64,000 nucleotides of DNA, from the NCBI RefSeq assembly GCF_001955655.1, contig NZ_MSPW01000007.1, positions 1 through 64,000 on the forward strand. The letters are read 5' to 3'. The notes beneath the pieces are model-generated. The model made no database searches and was not told where the DNA came from. It worked only from the letters and a program-made list of their open reading frames with translations. The stretch comes from Viridibacillus arenosi. GTDB lineage: Bacteria > Bacillota > Bacilli > Bacillales_A > Planococcaceae. Below are positions 7,917-20,047 of the stretch, piece by piece. Within the stretch, counting starts at the first letter, position 1. The number at the start of each line of letters is the position of its first letter. The position numbers and the translations under genes are program-made.

Positions 7917-10448
7917 TTATTCTGTATCTGTTGGTTCAGAACTTGCATCAGTTTCTTCTACTGTTACTTCTCCTAATCCAGCAGATTCTACATTTTCATC
8001 TAACTCTTCATCTTCTTCAGATTCTTTTGCAACTTTTGCAACTGTTGCAACAAGCTCTTCATCGCCTAGACGAATTAGACGTACACCTTGTGTGCTACGT
8101 CCTGTTACAGAGATATCATTAATATCCATACGAATCAACATACCGTTAATTGTAATAAGCATTAAGTCTTCTGAACCATCCACTGTTTTCACAGCAGATA
8201 AGGGACCGTTCTTATCTGTAATTTGACAAGTTTTAATACCTACACCACCACGAGATTGAATTCTATATTCTTCTTCTGGCGTGCGTTTTCCGTAACCTTT
8301 TTCTGTTACAACTAAAATTTCTTGTCCTGGCTCAATCATTTCCATTCCGACAACATAGTCATCATCTTTTAAGCGGATACCACGAACCCCTGCAGCTGTA
8401 CGCCCCATTGATCGGATGTCTTCTTCATTAAATCGTACAAGCATACCATTACGTGTACCAATGATGATTTCTTTTTTCCCATCTGTAAGACGGACAGAAA
8501 TTAATTCATCATCTTCACGTAGAGATATAGCTATTAAACCATTGTTACGAATATTAGCAAAGTATGATACAGGAGTACGTTTCGTTACACCAGTACGTGT
8601 TGTGAAGATAAAGTAAGCATCATCTTCAAACGAAGGAACGCGTATCATTGCTGTTACTTGTTCATCCTTATCAACACTTAATAAGTTAACAATTGGTAAA
8701 CCTTTGGCTGTACGACCATACTCAGGGATTTCATAGCCTTTTGCACGGAATGCCTTACCCTTAGATGTAAAGAATACAATTGTATCATGCGTAGACGTAT
8801 TCATTAGATGTTCAACAAAGTCATCATCATTTGTACCCATCCCTTGAACGCCACGACCTCCACGTTTTTGACTTCGATATGTGTTCGCAGGTAAACGTTT
8901 GATATAGCCATTGTGAGTAAGAGTAATAACTGAATTCTCACGAGGAATTAAATCTTCGTCTTCAATCATTTCCATACCGCCAGCAGTGATTTCAGTACGA
9001 CGTTTATCATTGAAACGTTCTTTCACTTCAAGTAATTCGTCATGAATGATTTTGCGAATTTTACCTTCGTCTGCAAGAATTTCACGTAATTTAGCAATTA
9101 AAGCTTGTAATTCTTGATATTCACCTTCAATTTTCTCACGTTCTAAACCTGTTAAGCGTTGTAAACGCATATCTAAAATCGCTTGTGCTTGACGTTCACT
9201 TAGGCTGAATTTTTCCATTAGGCCACTTTTTGCTTCGTCACCTGTCTGTGAGCTGCGAATTAAGTGAATAATCTCATCAATATGATCAAGTGCAATACGT
9301 AAACCTTCTAAAATATGTGCACGATCTTCAGCTTTTTTCAGTTCGAATTGCGTACGTCTGCGAATTACTACTTTTTGGTGTTCTAAGTAATGATAAAGAG
9401 ATTCTTTCAAACTCAAAACTTTTGGTTGTCCATCTACTAACGCAAGCATGTTAATACCGAAACTCGACTGCATCGCTGTTTGTTTATATAAGTTATTCAA
9501 TACAACATTAGAATTTGCATCTTTGCGAATATCGATAGCTACACGCATACCGTTACGGTCAGACTCATCATTAATATTTGTAATACCATCAATTTTCTTA
9601 TCTCGTACTAACTCTGCAATTTTTTCGATTAATTTCGCTTTATTTACCTGGAAAGGAAGTTCGTGAATAACAATTGTATCTTTCCCATTTGATTTTTGTT
9701 CTATTTCAACTTTAGCACGAATAATAATAGAACCACGGCCAGTTTCATAGGCACGGCGGATTCCGCTTCGGCCTAAGATTGTACCACCTGTAGGAAAGTC
9801 TGGTCCTGGAATAATTTCCATTAGCTCTTCAGTTGTAATTGCTGGATTATCAGAGATTGCTAAAACACCATCAATAACCTCACCTAATTGATGAGGAGGA
9901 ATGTTAGTTGCCATACCAACAGCAATACCTGAAGCACCGTTGACAAGTAAGTTTGGATAACGTGCCGGTAACACGATTGGCTCTTTTTCATTGCCATCAT
10001 AGTTATCTTGGTAATCAATAGTGTCTTTATTAATATCACGCAGCATTTCCATTGCGATTTTAGACATACGGGATTCCGTATAACGCATGGCAGCGGCTCC
10101 ATCACCATCGACAGAACCGAAGTTACCATGACCATCAACTAACATATATCGATAGCTAAAATCTTGCGCCATACGTACCATTGCATCATAAATAGATGAG
10201 TCACCATGAGGATGGTACTTACCCATTACGTCACCAACGATACGTGCGGATTTTTTATATGGCTTATCAGAAGTACTACCTAACTCTTGCATACCGTACA
10301 AAATACGACGATGTACTGGTTTTAAACCATCGCGGACATCTGGTAAAGCACGAGAGACGATAACACTCATTGCATAACTTAAAAATGAAGTCTTAATTTC
10401 TTTACTTATGTTAATCCCCTTAACACCAGGATTATTAATTTCTGACAA
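7917..10448 (-). CDS. gyrA: DNA gyrase subunit A
   Basis: 843 aa breakage-and-reunion subunit of gyrase, which introduces negative supercoils as A2B2. The catalytic tyrosine is in AMRYTESRM near residue 122. The quinolone-resistance segment reads [13 protein letters not shown]: the Ser and acidic residue where resistance changes occur are both present, so it looks wild type. The GyrA box QKRGGRG, needed for DNA wrapping, follows around residue 520. The C-terminal tail is acidic. The start is TTG at 10448 with GGGAGG upstream. It follows gyrB by 26 bases and ends at a strong terminator. Confidence 0.97.
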   Translation of the reverse strand: MSEINNPGVKGINISKEIKTSFLSYAMSVIVSRALPDVRDGLKPVHRRILYGMQELGSTSDKPYKKSARIVGDVMGKYHPHGDSSIYDAMVRMAQDFSYRYMLVDGHGNFGSVDGDGAAAMRYTESRMSKIAMEMLRDINKDTIDYQDNYDGNEKEPIVLPARYPNLLVNGASGIAVGMATNIPPHQLGEVIDGVLAISDNPAITTEELMEIIPGPDFPTGGTILGRSGIRRAYETGRGSIIIRAKVEIEQKSNGKDTIVIHELPFQVNKAKLIEKIAELVRDKKIDGITNINDESDRNGMRVAIDIRKDANSNVVLNNLYKQTAMQSSFGINMLALVDGQPKVLSLKESLYHYLEHQKVVIRRRTQFELKKAEDRAHILEGLRIALDHIDEIIHLIRSSQTGDEAKSGLMEKFSLSERQAQAILDMRLQRLTGLEREKIEGEYQELQALIAKLREILADEGKIRKIIHDELLEVKERFNDKRRTEITAGGMEMIEDEDLIPRENSVITLTHNGYIKRLPANTYRSQKRGGRGVQGMGTNDDDFVEHLMNTSTHDTIVFFTSKGKAFRAKGYEIPEYGRTAKGLPIVNLLSVDKDEQVTAMIRVPSFEDDAYFIFTTRTGVTKRTPVSYFANIRNNGLIAISLREDDELISVRLTDGKKEIIIGTRNGMLVRFNEEDIRSMGRTAAGVRGIRLKDDDYVVGMEMIEPGQEILVVTEKGYGKRTPEEEYRIQSRGGVGIKTCQITDKNGPLSAVKTVDGSEDLMLITINGMLIRMDINDISVTGRSTQGVRLIRLGDEELVATVAKVAKESEEDEELDENVESAGLGEVTVEETDASSEPTDTE

Positions 10449-10474
10449 AGTGCTTACCTCCCTTCACTAGCTCG

Positions 10475-12409
<1,935 letters not shown>

Positions 12410-12473
12410 CTACTCTTTCATGACATCAGTATGCGTTTTAAATTATTTTACTAACCACTGACCTGTATTAATA

Positions 12474-13595
12474 CTAGGTTTCTTCTACCTCAACAGAACC
12501 TTGTTTCACATGAAACATTGCTGCTTCTCGGATTGTATCATGGTCAATTCCTTCAACACTTGTTGTTGTCACAAAGGTCTGAACTTCACCTTGAATAGTA
12601 TTCAGTAAGTGTGACTGACGGTAATCATCTAACTCTGAAAGAACATCATCTAGTAACAAAATTGGCGCTTCCCCAACTTCTTGTTTAATAAGTTCAATTT
12701 CAGCTAATTTGAGTGATAGAGCCGTCGTACGTTGCTGACCTTGAGATCCATATGTTTGTACATCATAGTCATTCACAAGAAACTGCAAATCATCTCTATG
12801 TGGTCCAATTAATGTGACACCGCGTTCAAGCTCTCGTGGCAAGGCATCTTGTAACTTCTTCTCTAAGAAATTCGCCATTTCAGCAGTTGTCCAATGCGGG
12901 TCCATACCACTTACTGGACGATAACGAATTTGTAATCTCTCTAAATTTCGAGAGATACCAAAATGAATTGGTTCTGCCCACTCCTGGAGTAAATCCATAA
13001 ATTGAAATCTTTTATGAATAACTTTTACTGCAGCTTGAATATATTGTTCGGTATATACTTCAAACATTACATCTTGCAATGCCGATTTTCCTTGGTTTTT
13101 TTTCAATAAGTGATTCCGTTGCTTTAATAGCTTTTGAAATGTTAATAGATCATGTAAATATACTGGAGAAATTTGCCCGATTTCCATATCGAGAAAACGT
13201 CTTCTGATTTGGGGACTGCCTTTTACTACAGTTAAATCTTCCGGGGCAAACATCACGACATTCATCTGTCCAATATAATCACTTAAACGGCTTTGTTCTA
13301 AATGGTTAACCCTTGCTTTTTTTCCTTTTTTAGAAAGGGTTAATTCCAAAGGTAGATGACCATATTTTTTTTGAACGTCACCTTCTATTTTACCATAATC
13401 TTCGCTCCACCGTATCAATTCTTTCTCATTCGAGGTACGATGCGATTTTGCCATCGATAAAACATATATAGATTCCATAACATTTGTTTTTCCTTGTGCA
13501 TTTTCTCCTAAGAAAACATTGATTTTCGGAGAAAATGACAAGTCTAACGATTCATAATTACGGTAATTCGTCAGCTTTAACCGATCTATATACAT
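12474..13595 (-). CDS. recF: DNA replication and repair protein RecF
   Basis: 373 aa SMC-like ATPase that helps load RecA at gapped DNA. It has Walker [10 protein letters not shown] near residue 30, the signature region [18 protein letters not shown] and Walker [13 protein letters not shown]. Length matches the family. The ATG at 13595 begins one base after the yaaA stop, so the two are probably translated together. A near-perfect parS site (12502-12517) lies inside its 3' coding end. Confidence 0.95.
   Translation of the reverse strand: MYIDRLKLTNYRNYESLDLSFSPKINVFLGENAQGKTNVMESIYVLSMAKSHRTSNEKELIRWSEDYGKIEGDVQKKYGHLPLELTLSKKGKKARVNHLEQSRLSDYIGQMNVVMFAPEDLTVVKGSPQIRRRFLDMEIGQISPVYLHDLLTFQKLLKQRNHLLKKNQGKSALQDVMFEVYTEQYIQAAVKVIHKRFQFMDLLQEWAEPIHFGISRNLERLQIRYRPVSGMDPHWTTAEMANFLEKKLQDALPRELERGVTLIGPHRDDLQFLVNDYDVQTYGSQGQQRTTALSLKLAEIELIKQEVGEAPILLLDDVLSELDDYRQSHLLNTIQGEVQTFVTTTSVEGIDHDTIREAAMFHVKQGSVEVEET
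12502..12517. promoter_or_regulatory. parS site (centromere-like Spo0J binding site)
   Basis: TGTTTCACATGAAACA matches the B. subtilis parS consensus TGTTTCACGTGAAACA at 15 of 16 positions, with one change at the centre. It lies within the recF 3' end, left of oriC. Known function of the motif: nucleation of Spo0J/ParB spreading and SMC loading. Confidence 0.75.
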
Positions 13596-13596
13596 G

Positions 13597-13836
13597 TTAT
13601 TCTCCGTTCGTTGGACCAGTTATCTGAAATCTCCCTGTCCCAGGAATGTTCACAGTATCGCCAACATATAATTTACGTCCACGGCGATTATCTACTTCCC
13701 CGTTTACATAGACATCATTCTCTTGCAAGAACCATTTAGCCATTCCACCTGAGCTAATAGCATCTGTTATTTTTAATAATTGGCCAAGCGTTACAAATTC
13801 AGTATCAATAGCAATTTCATTCACAGTTAATTTCAT
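13597..13836 (-). CDS. yaaA: S4-domain protein YaaA
   Basis: 79 aa. A single S4-like RNA-binding fold: the segment [29 protein letters not shown] (residues 34-63) carries the conserved VYVNGE and RRGRKL elements. Family members sit between dnaN and recF throughout Bacillales; in B. subtilis YaaA is linked to ribosome assembly, though the exact role is unsettled. It lies after a terminator-like hairpin downstream of dnaN. Confidence 0.9.
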   Translation of the reverse strand: MKLTVNEIAIDTEFVTLGQLLKITDAISSGGMAKWFLQENDVYVNGEVDNRRGRKLYVGDTVNIPGTGRFQITGPTNGE

Positions 13837-13887
13837 CCTCTTCTATTTTTCTCTATCCCTATATTTTACCGAACTTTTGTTCATAAG

Positions 13888-13922
13888 TAAAAAGGATAGT
13901 CATCGAAACGACTATCCTTTAG
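13888..13922 (-). terminator. Terminator or attenuator between dnaN and yaaA
   Basis: AAAGGATAGTC (13891-13901) pairs with GACTATCCTTT (13910-13920) around an eight-base loop and is followed by T residues on the minus strand. It would separate dnaA-dnaN transcription from yaaA-recF-gyrBA or allow partial read-through. Confidence 0.75.
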
Positions 13923-13931
13923 TAAAATCAG

Positions 13932-13956
13932 TTATTTATGACCAGGTCATAAATAA
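13932..13956. repeat. Perfect 25-base palindrome downstream of dnaN
   Basis: TTATTTATGACC and GGTCATAAATAA flank a single A. As RNA it could form only an AT-rich 11-pair stem with a three-base loop and no T-run, so it does not look like a terminator. The symmetry suggests a DNA-binding site for a dimer. It lies 46 bases beyond the dnaN stop, beside the separate hairpin at 13891-13920. Confidence 0.6.
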
Positions 13957-14002
13957 TCTTGGGAAATAATTTGCGTCTATCGTTATATCGAAATAGTTAT
14001 TT

Positions 14003-15139
14003 TTAGTAAGTACGAACAGGTAAAATCAATTGTAATATAGCATCGTCATGTACAGAGCGAATAATAAATGGTCTCATAGCACCTGTAAATTGAATAACAA
14101 CATCTTGGCCATCAATTGCTTTTAATGCATCCATCATATATTTTGCACTGAAAGAAATTTTCAATTCTTCCCCTACAAGTGAACTAACTTGAATTTGTTC
14201 TTCTACTTTTCCTACCTCAGGTGAATTCGAAGAAATTTCAATCGTGTCATCTTGCATAGTTGTAAAACGTACTACATTGTTACGATCTTCACGTGCAAGT
14301 AAAGAAGCACGGTCAATGGCTTGAAGTAAAGAGCGACCATTTACAGTCACATCTGTTTTATATTCTTCAGGAATTAGACGAGATGTATCAGGATAATTCC
14401 CTTCTAGTAAGCGTGAGAAGAATAAAACATCATTTGTTTTGAATAAAACTTGTTGGTTTGTCATAACAATATCTACAGGAGTAGTTGCATCGTTCAATAT
14501 TTTACTTAATTCAGTCAAACTTTTTCCAGGTACAACAACACTAGATTGTTCACTTGGTAAATGTTCTAAAGTAACTTTACGACGAGCAAGACGATGGCTA
14601 TCAGTTGCAACACATACAAGCTCTCCGTCTTTAATTTGCCAATGAACACCTGTTAATACTGGACGACTTTCACTTGTTGATACTGCAAATACTGTTTCGC
14701 GAATAATTGATTTTAATAGATCAGCAGGAACAGTAAATTGATTATCTTCACTCAACTCTGGTAATAAAGGATATTCAGTTGAATCTAAACCAATTAGGTG
14801 AAAGTCAGATTTACCTGAACGAATACGTGTTTGGAATTTTTCTGATACTTCAAATTCAACGTCATTAGTAGGTAACTTACGTACAATCTCATTGAACATT
14901 TTTGCTTGCAACACAATTGAACCTGGTTTTTCAACATTGATTAATTGTTCGCCATTTTCTTCAACAGGTATATACGTTTGGATTGTAATATCTGCATCAC
15001 TACCAGTTAAACGCATTCCTTCTTCGCTTACATCAATTTTTATTCCTGTCAAAATAGGGATTGTTGTTTTTGAACTAACTGCCTTCATGACATCATTTAG
15101 TCCATCCAATAAACGATCTCGCATGATATCAAATTTCAT
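14003..15139 (-). CDS. dnaN: DNA polymerase III beta subunit (sliding clamp)
   Basis: 378 aa ring-forming processivity clamp with three topologically similar domains. Recognisable segments are TIPILTGIKIDV near the N-terminus, SRPVLTGVHW in the second domain and the C-terminal LILPVRTY that lines the protein-binding pocket (M/LPVR). The ATG at 15139 follows GTGAGG; an in-frame GTG five codons earlier is itself part of that ribosome-binding sequence and is rejected. Expressed with dnaA across the inner part of oriC. Confidence 0.96.
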   Translation of the reverse strand: MKFDIMRDRLLDGLNDVMKAVSSKTTIPILTGIKIDVSEEGMRLTGSDADITIQTYIPVEENGEQLINVEKPGSIVLQAKMFNEIVRKLPTNDVEFEVSEKFQTRIRSGKSDFHLIGLDSTEYPLLPELSEDNQFTVPADLLKSIIRETVFAVSTSESRPVLTGVHWQIKDGELVCVATDSHRLARRKVTLEHLPSEQSSVVVPGKSLTELSKILNDATTPVDIVMTNQQVLFKTNDVLFFSRLLEGNYPDTSRLIPEEYKTDVTVNGRSLLQAIDRASLLAREDRNNVVRFTTMQDDTIEISSNSPEVGKVEEQIQVSSLVGEELKISFSAKYMMDALKAIDGQDVVIQFTGAMRPFIIRSVHDDAILQLILPVRTY

Positions 15140-15145
15140 AAAATT

Positions 15146-15305
15146 ATACCTCACTTATATATATTATTATTTATTAAAAGATTAATAGATATAGTAGTAG
15201 GGCCTGTGGATTTGTGGATAAGTCCAATTTAACGAATAAAATCAGCCTATCCGTGTGTAGACAGGCTGTGTATAAGTATGTTGTTAACTTTCCGGGTTAT
15301 CCACA
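15146..15305. other. oriC, inner part: DNA unwinding element, DnaA-trios and DnaA boxes
   Basis: Between dnaN and dnaA. Perfect DnaA boxes TTATCCACA at 15297-15305 (plus) and 15213-15221 (minus), TTATACACA at 15267-15275 (minus), and a weaker box 15205-15213. Next to the weak box are a GGCC cluster (15201-15204) and triplets TAA-TAG-ATA-TAG-TAG-TAG (15183-15200), then an AT-rich stretch toward dnaN (15146-15182). This reproduces the B. subtilis basal unwinding system of DnaA boxes, GC cluster and DnaA-trio, which places the melting site at about 15150-15200. Confidence 0.9.
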
Positions 15306-15310
15306 GGTTT

Positions 15311-16654
15311 TTACTTACCTAGCATACTCTTTATCTGTTTAATATCTTGCTGTAATTTCTGATCTTCTTTAAACATGGTTGAGATTTTCTCATGTGCATG
15401 GATGACCGTTGTATGATCACGACCACCAAATTCTTCACCAATTTTAGGTAATGAAAAATCGGTCAACTCGCGTGATAAATACATAGCAATTTGACGTGGA
15501 AATGCAATTGATTTTGTACGTTTTTTTGCAGTAAAATCTTCTAATTTCACATGAAAGTGTTCTCCAACAGCCTTTTGAATATCTAAAATTGTTACCATTC
15601 TAGGTACGGAGTTAGGAATAATATCCTTTAATGCTTGTGCAGCTAATTCAGCCGTAATATCTTGATTTACAAGCGATGAGTAAGCAACTACGCGGATTAA
15701 AGCACCTTCTAATTCACGAATATTAGAGTCAATTTGGTTTGCAATATATAGCATAACCTCATTTGGAATATCTAATCCATCAGCCTTTGCTTTTTTTCGT
15801 AATATTGCAATTCTCGTTTCTAAATCAGGTGGAGCGATATCCGTTATTAGACCCCATTCAAAGCGTGAGCGTAAGCGGTCTTCCAAAGTTGGAATCTCTT
15901 TTGGAGGTCGATCACTAGAGATAACTATTTGTTTCGATTCTTCGTGCAAAGTATTAAATGTATGGAAAAATTCTTCCTGAGTTGATTCTTTTCCAGCTAG
16001 GAATTGAATATCATCAATTAGTAGGACATCTACACTGCGATACTTATTACGAAATTCTACAGCTTTGTTGTCGCGGATAGAGTTAATGAACTCATTTGTA
16101 AATTTTTCAGATGACAAATAAACCACCTTAGCATTAGGGTTATGTTCCAATACATAGTGGCCAATTGCGTGCATTAAATGGGTTTTTCCTAAACCTACTC
16201 CCCCATATATAAATAATGGGTTATATGCTTTTGCTGGTGCTTCTGCAACGGCTAGCGAAGCAGCATGTGCGAAGCGGTTACCAGATCCAATAACGAATGT
16301 ATCAAATGTGTTTTTTAAGTTCAGCATACCAGGAGAGAAATCTGGACGATCATCTTGTTTTTCTTGAACACGTGGCGATGGAATATCAAAATCATCAAAG
16401 CCTGGGTCTTGTTGAACCACAAAACGGATATGCAAATCTTTTCCTGTTAATTCTGCCAAAATAGAAGCAATTAGCTGTACATAGTGATTTTCCAACCATT
16501 CACGCCCAAATGAATTTGGCGCTGCAATAGTTACGGTATCACCCTTGTATGAAAGTAGCTTCGTGGATTTAAGCCAAGTTTCAAAGCTTGGTTTTGAGAT
16601 CTTTTGTTTAACTTGTGAGAGCACTTTGTCCCATAACTCTTCTAAATGTTCCAA
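15311..16654 (-). CDS. dnaA: Chromosomal replication initiator DnaA
   Basis: 447 aa AAA+ initiator. Domain I (residues 1-80, [22 protein letters not shown]) binds partners; a short linker follows; domain III has Walker [10 protein letters not shown] near 151, Walker [11 protein letters not shown] and the sensor arginines; domain IV ends with the DnaA signature [15 protein letters not shown], which reads the DnaA box. The start is TTG at 16654 with AAAGGAG eight bases upstream. DnaA boxes flank the gene on both sides, as expected for autoregulation. Confidence 0.98.
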   Translation of the reverse strand: MEHLEELWDKVLSQVKQKISKPSFETWLKSTKLLSYKGDTVTIAAPNSFGREWLENHYVQLIASILAELTGKDLHIRFVVQQDPGFDDFDIPSPRVQEKQDDRPDFSPGMLNLKNTFDTFVIGSGNRFAHAASLAVAEAPAKAYNPLFIYGGVGLGKTHLMHAIGHYVLEHNPNAKVVYLSSEKFTNEFINSIRDNKAVEFRNKYRSVDVLLIDDIQFLAGKESTQEEFFHTFNTLHEESKQIVISSDRPPKEIPTLEDRLRSRFEWGLITDIAPPDLETRIAILRKKAKADGLDIPNEVMLYIANQIDSNIRELEGALIRVVAYSSLVNQDITAELAAQALKDIIPNSVPRMVTILDIQKAVGEHFHVKLEDFTAKKRTKSIAFPRQIAMYLSRELTDFSLPKIGEEFGGRDHTTVIHAHEKISTMFKEDQKLQQDIKQIKSMLGK

Positions 16655-16764
16655 GCTTCTTTCTCCTTTACATAAATATCTCTATTGAATATTTGGTTAT
16701 AAATGCGGTTAAAATATGTTTATAAATGAACTATACATGATAGATACTCACAATAAAAACAAGC

Positions 16765-17064
16765 TGTGGATAAATGTTATTCTTAGGTGGTGGATAAAAC
16801 TATCCACACATTATCAACAATTGTGGATAACATTTTGCATACACAAATTTATTTACAGAGTAAAACACAATAATCTTATCAAAAAAAACCAGGCAGTTCA
16901 AGATTTTTTCGAAGTTATCCACAAATTGCATAAATATACACAACGAACTTATCCACAACAAGTGAATTTGTGTAGAACCTGTCTATAAGTCTTGTGGATA
17001 ATTTTGAGGGTGTAAAAAAGTGTCCACACTAGTTTTTGAGAGTGAGATAGTAGATTGTGGATAA
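16765..17064. other. oriC, outer part: DnaA-box cluster upstream of dnaA
   Basis: Perfect TTATCCACA boxes at 16765-16773 (minus), 16822-16830 (minus), 16915-16923 (plus), 16949-16957 (plus), 16993-17001 (minus) and 17056-17064 (minus). One-mismatch boxes at 16789-16797, 16800-16808, 16811-16819, 16934-16942 and 16980-16988. With the cluster on the other side of dnaA this makes a bipartite origin, as in B. subtilis. No gene is present between the dnaA start and rpmH. Confidence 0.93.
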
Positions 17065-17124
17065 CTTACTAATAAAAAAACGCTGCTAACTGGATCGCGA
17101 TAAAATGTATTTTCTAAATAAGCA

Positions 17125-17154
17125 TTGACAGAATGACTGGAATTTATATATAAT
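17125..17154 (+). promoter_or_regulatory. rpmH promoter
   Basis: TTGACA (17125-17130) and TATAAT (17149-17154) with an 18-base spacer, about 55 bases upstream of the rpmH ATG. AGGAGG (17195-17200) is the ribosome-binding site. Confidence 0.8.
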
Positions 17155-17210
17155 ATGCAAGACTGTCTGTAGTATTTTTTATAATAGACTTTCCAGGAGG
17201 TGTCATATAA

Positions 17211-17345
17211 ATGAAACGCACATACCAACCGAAAAAACGTAAACATAGTAAAGTACATGGCTTCCGCGCACGTATGAGTTCTAAAAATGGTCGTAGAGTA
17301 CTTGCTGCACGTCGCCGTAAAGGAAGAAAAGTATTATCAGCATAA
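17211..17345 (+). CDS. rpmH: 50S ribosomal protein L34
   Basis: 44 aa, extremely basic: [18 protein letters not shown]... ending KGRKVLSA, which matches L34 in length and sequence along its whole extent. It is a structural protein of the large subunit. AGGAGG lies ten bases before the ATG. First gene of the rightward cluster and adjacent to oriC, as in most Bacillales. Confidence 0.98.
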   Translation: MKRTYQPKKRKHSKVHGFRARMSSKNGRRVLAARRRKGRKVLSA

Positions 17346-17347
17346 GT

Positions 17348-17378
17348 CCACTGACCAACATCAGTGGTCTTTTTTTTC
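17348..17378 (+). terminator. Terminator or attenuator after rpmH
   Basis: CCACTGA (17348-17354) pairs with TCAGTGG (17361-17367), followed by a T-rich run. It would reduce rnpA expression relative to rpmH. The 200 bases from here to rnpA hold no gene. Confidence 0.8.
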
Positions 17379-17566
17379 TTTATGGAGAAATTAGTGTTTA
17401 GTATTGTTGGTTTTTCTCCAAAACGGCCAAACTATTATGGTCAACTCCTTTTGCAAAGCTTTAAGAGGTAGGTCGTAAAAATATATCGTTTTGGAGGGAA
17501 TCAACGATCAGTGTAATTGAAACCTTCATATAGAGAAGAAAGAACAATGAATAAGCAGGTGCAAAG

Positions 17567-17920
17567 ATGAAAAAACGCCGCAGAATTAAAAAGAATGAAG
17601 ATTTTCAAAAAGTATTTCGTAAAGGCAAGTCATTTGCGAATCGTCAATTTGTTGTCTACTGTTTACCAAAAGAAGGACAAGAAGAATTTCGCATTGGGCT
17701 ATCCATTAATAAGAAAATAGGTAAGGCAGTCACTAGAAATCAAATCAAACGTTATATCCGTCAGAGTTTCTTCGAATTACAAGATGATTTGAGAAATGAT
17801 ATGGAATACGTGATCATCGCCAGACATCCGGCGGCCACTATAGATTTTCATGAAACGAAAAAGAGTTTACAGCATGTTTTAAAAATTGCGAAGGTTTTAA
17901 AAAGAAGTAGTAGAGAGTAA
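17567..17920 (+). CDS. rnpA: Ribonuclease P protein component
   Basis: 117 aa basic protein cofactor that helps the RNase P RNA mature tRNA 5' ends. The conserved RNR motif is seen as [14 protein letters not shown] near residues 53-66, after the [16 protein letters not shown] segment that forms the substrate cleft. The ATG at 17567 has AGGTG seven bases upstream. It lies between rpmH and spoIIIJ as in related genomes. Confidence 0.96.
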   Translation: MKKRRRIKKNEDFQKVFRKGKSFANRQFVVYCLPKEGQEEFRIGLSINKKIGKAVTRNQIKRYIRQSFFELQDDLRNDMEYVIIARHPAATIDFHETKKSLQHVLKIAKVLKRSSRE

Positions 17921-17979
17921 TAGAAGGTGCATGATAAAATAGCTGATAGAAAATGAAAGTTATTTTAGGGGGATGAAGA

Positions 17980-18747
17980 TTGAAGAAAAAACTTTGGATC
18001 ATTCTCGCGCTTACTTCAATAACATTATTATTAACTGGGTGTACAGAATATAACCAACCAATTTATAGTGACACTGAAGGTTTTTGGAGCAAATATATCG
18101 TTTGGCCATTCGTAGCTTTCATAACGCTATTTAAAGGATTACTGGGTACGTATGCTTGGGGAATAGTTTGTGTAACAATCATTATTCGCTTAGCTATTTT
18201 ACCGTTAATGATTAAACAGACAAAAAGTGCGAAGAAAATGCAAGAATTACAGCCTAAATTGGCGAAGTTAAAAGAGAAATACAGCTCCAAAGATGCAGTA
18301 ACTCAGAAAAAGTATCAAGAAGAAATGATGAAATTAATGAGCGAATCTGGTGCTAATCCAGCAGCTGGATGCTTACCAGTGCTGATTCAAATGCCAATTC
18401 TAGTTGGTTTCTATCACGCAATTAGTCGTATGAACTCGACACCAGAAATTAACTTGGGCGACTTTTTCATGTTCCCATTAGCAGAATCGAGTATTGTACT
18501 CGCTGTTCTAGCAGGTATCATGCAGTTTATTGTTCTACGTACTGGCCCAGCGATGGATAATCCTCAAATGCGAATTATGATGTACATCATGCCATTTATG
18601 ATTATTGGATTAGGTAGTTATTTACCTGCCGCTTTATCTCTTTACTGGGTAATTGGTAATATTATTACATTCATACAAAATCTTGTTATGTATAAGCCGT
18701 GGAACAAAACAACAAAACCTGCAAAAACAGGAGGGGCCAAAAAGTGA
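17980..18747 (+). CDS. spoIIIJ: Membrane protein insertase SpoIIIJ (YidC/Oxa1 family)
   Basis: 255 aa lipoprotein with lipobox LLTGC (Cys21), then about five membrane segments. It inserts membrane proteins and, in sporulating Bacillus, is needed for sigma-G activation in the forespore. The groove arginine is in TIIIRLAILPLMIKQTKS near residue 73, and the Oxa1 signature GCLPVLIQMPILVGFYHAI follows. The start is TTG at 17980 after AGGGGGA; an ATG just upstream is in another frame. It overlaps jag by four bases. Confidence 0.94.
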   Translation: MKKKLWIILALTSITLLLTGCTEYNQPIYSDTEGFWSKYIVWPFVAFITLFKGLLGTYAWGIVCVTIIIRLAILPLMIKQTKSAKKMQELQPKLAKLKEKYSSKDAVTQKKYQEEMMKLMSESGANPAAGCLPVLIQMPILVGFYHAISRMNSTPEINLGDFFMFPLAESSIVLAVLAGIMQFIVLRTGPAMDNPQMRIMMYIMPFMIIGLGSYLPAALSLYWVIGNIITFIQNLVMYKPWNKTTKPAKTGGAKK

Positions 18748-19568
18748 AACAGATTACGCAAATGGGAGCAACCGTAGAAGAAGCGATCTCTATAGCGTTA
18801 AAAGAGCTTGACCTTACCCGAGAGCAAGTAGATATTGAAATACTTCAAGAAGGTAAAAAGGGTTTTTTAGGTTTTGGTTCACGTAAAGCAAATGTACGCG
18901 TAACTGAAAAACAACTTGAGAAATCGGATCAAGAGCAACAATCTGTGCAACAGGCAATGGTAGAAGTGAGTGAAATTGAATCATCAGAAGCAGTAGCGCT
19001 TATTTCGAAAAGTGAAGTAGAAAATATACAAGAATCGACAACTGAAAACTTACAAGAACTATCACCTTTGGAAGTTGAAGAAAATGAATTAATAGATGAG
19101 AAACGTAACGATAACACAGTAGCTATTGAGCATGCAGTCACTTATTTAACAGATATAGCTAAGCAGTTAGATATCAATGACTTAACTATCGGTGTTGAAG
19201 AAAAGGGTAAAATTATTAATATTAGTTTAGAGAGCAAGAAGGCAGCATTACTAATTGGTAAACGTGGCCAAACGCTAAACTCCCTACAAGAATTGACACA
19301 ATTAGTTGTTCATCAATACGCAAAGCGATTCGTCTTAGTAAAATTAGACGTAGAAAATTATCGCAAGCGTCGCCAAGAATCATTGGAACAGCTAGCAAAT
19401 CGTATGGCAGATAAGGCCGTTCATACAGGGAAAAAGATTGAGTTAGAGCCAATGCCTTCGAATGAGCGAAAAATTATCCATCATATTCTTGCCAATCGAA
19501 TTGATATCGAGACGTATTCCGTTGGATCGGATACCAAACGCTATTTAGTTATTGAACCAATTCGATAA
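18744..19568 (+). CDS. jag: RNA-binding protein Jag (KhpB)
   Basis: 274 aa. A Jag_N domain (residues 1-50, with KKGFLGFG) is followed by an acidic low-complexity linker rich in Glu and Ser, a KH domain (LLIGKRGQTLNSLQ) and an R3H domain (NERKIIHHIL). The start is GTG at 18744 whose last bases overlap the spoIIIJ stop, with GGAGGGG upstream. Family members bind RNA with KhpA and influence cell division and, next to SpoIIIJ, sporulation. Confidence 0.93.
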   Translation: MKQITQMGATVEEAISIALKELDLTREQVDIEILQEGKKGFLGFGSRKANVRVTEKQLEKSDQEQQSVQQAMVEVSEIESSEAVALISKSEVENIQESTTENLQELSPLEVEENELIDEKRNDNTVAIEHAVTYLTDIAKQLDINDLTIGVEEKGKIINISLESKKAALLIGKRGQTLNSLQELTQLVVHQYAKRFVLVKLDVENYRKRRQESLEQLANRMADKAVHTGKKIELEPMPSNERKIIHHILANRIDIETYSVGSDTKRYLVIEPIR

Positions 19569-19583
19569 ATGAAATATTCTGTT

Positions 19584-19622
19584 AAAGCCCAGCTCATTTT
19601 AAATGAGCTGGGCTTTTGTTTG
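19584..19622 (+). terminator. Terminator after jag
   Basis: AAAGCCCAGCTCATTT (19584-19599) is followed after one base by its exact complement ending ...GGGCTTT (19616), then a T-rich run. A strong hairpin that ends the rpmH-rnpA-spoIIIJ-jag block. Confidence 0.92.
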
Positions 19623-20047
19623 TTTTAATGGATAATTTTAGTTGGTTAGCCTTTATCCATTTGATAAATAATAAATTTACGAATGAAAAATGGTTGTTTT
19701 TTCATTAAATAGAGCTATCTAGCTTCAGGAGCTAATGTTTGGGGAGTTTCGCAGTTAAACGAGCACCCTAAGCTAACAGGACGTTGGTATTGGAACCGTT
19801 ATGACACGACGTGGCGAACTTAGGTGGCTATCCTCAATTCTCAAAAAAAGTTGGAAAGTTTTTTGATTAGAAGATTCAAGTACTTGTAGAGCTTAACGAG
19901 TGCCTGTAGCATTCAAAAAAAGTAATACGGCTTTAGGTGCTAGCTACTTGGGGCTTTTTAACGGAAGGGTAAATTCAAAGAGCGATTTTGGCTTCCGCCT
20001 ACCAATGACCTTGTCGCTAAGCGGACGCCTTCTGCATTTAAAAAAAG
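19623..20047. other. Non-coding region with an imperfect duplicated block
   Basis: No credible gene: reading frames here lack ribosome-binding sites and resemble no family known to me. Two related blocks can be aligned: CTTCAGGAGCTAATGTTTGG (from 19725) and CTTTAGGTGCTAGCTACTTG (from 19931), both continuing into GGGG. The second is followed by GC-richer sequence (19980-20035). It may be the worn remains of an intergenic repeat. Confidence 0.35.
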
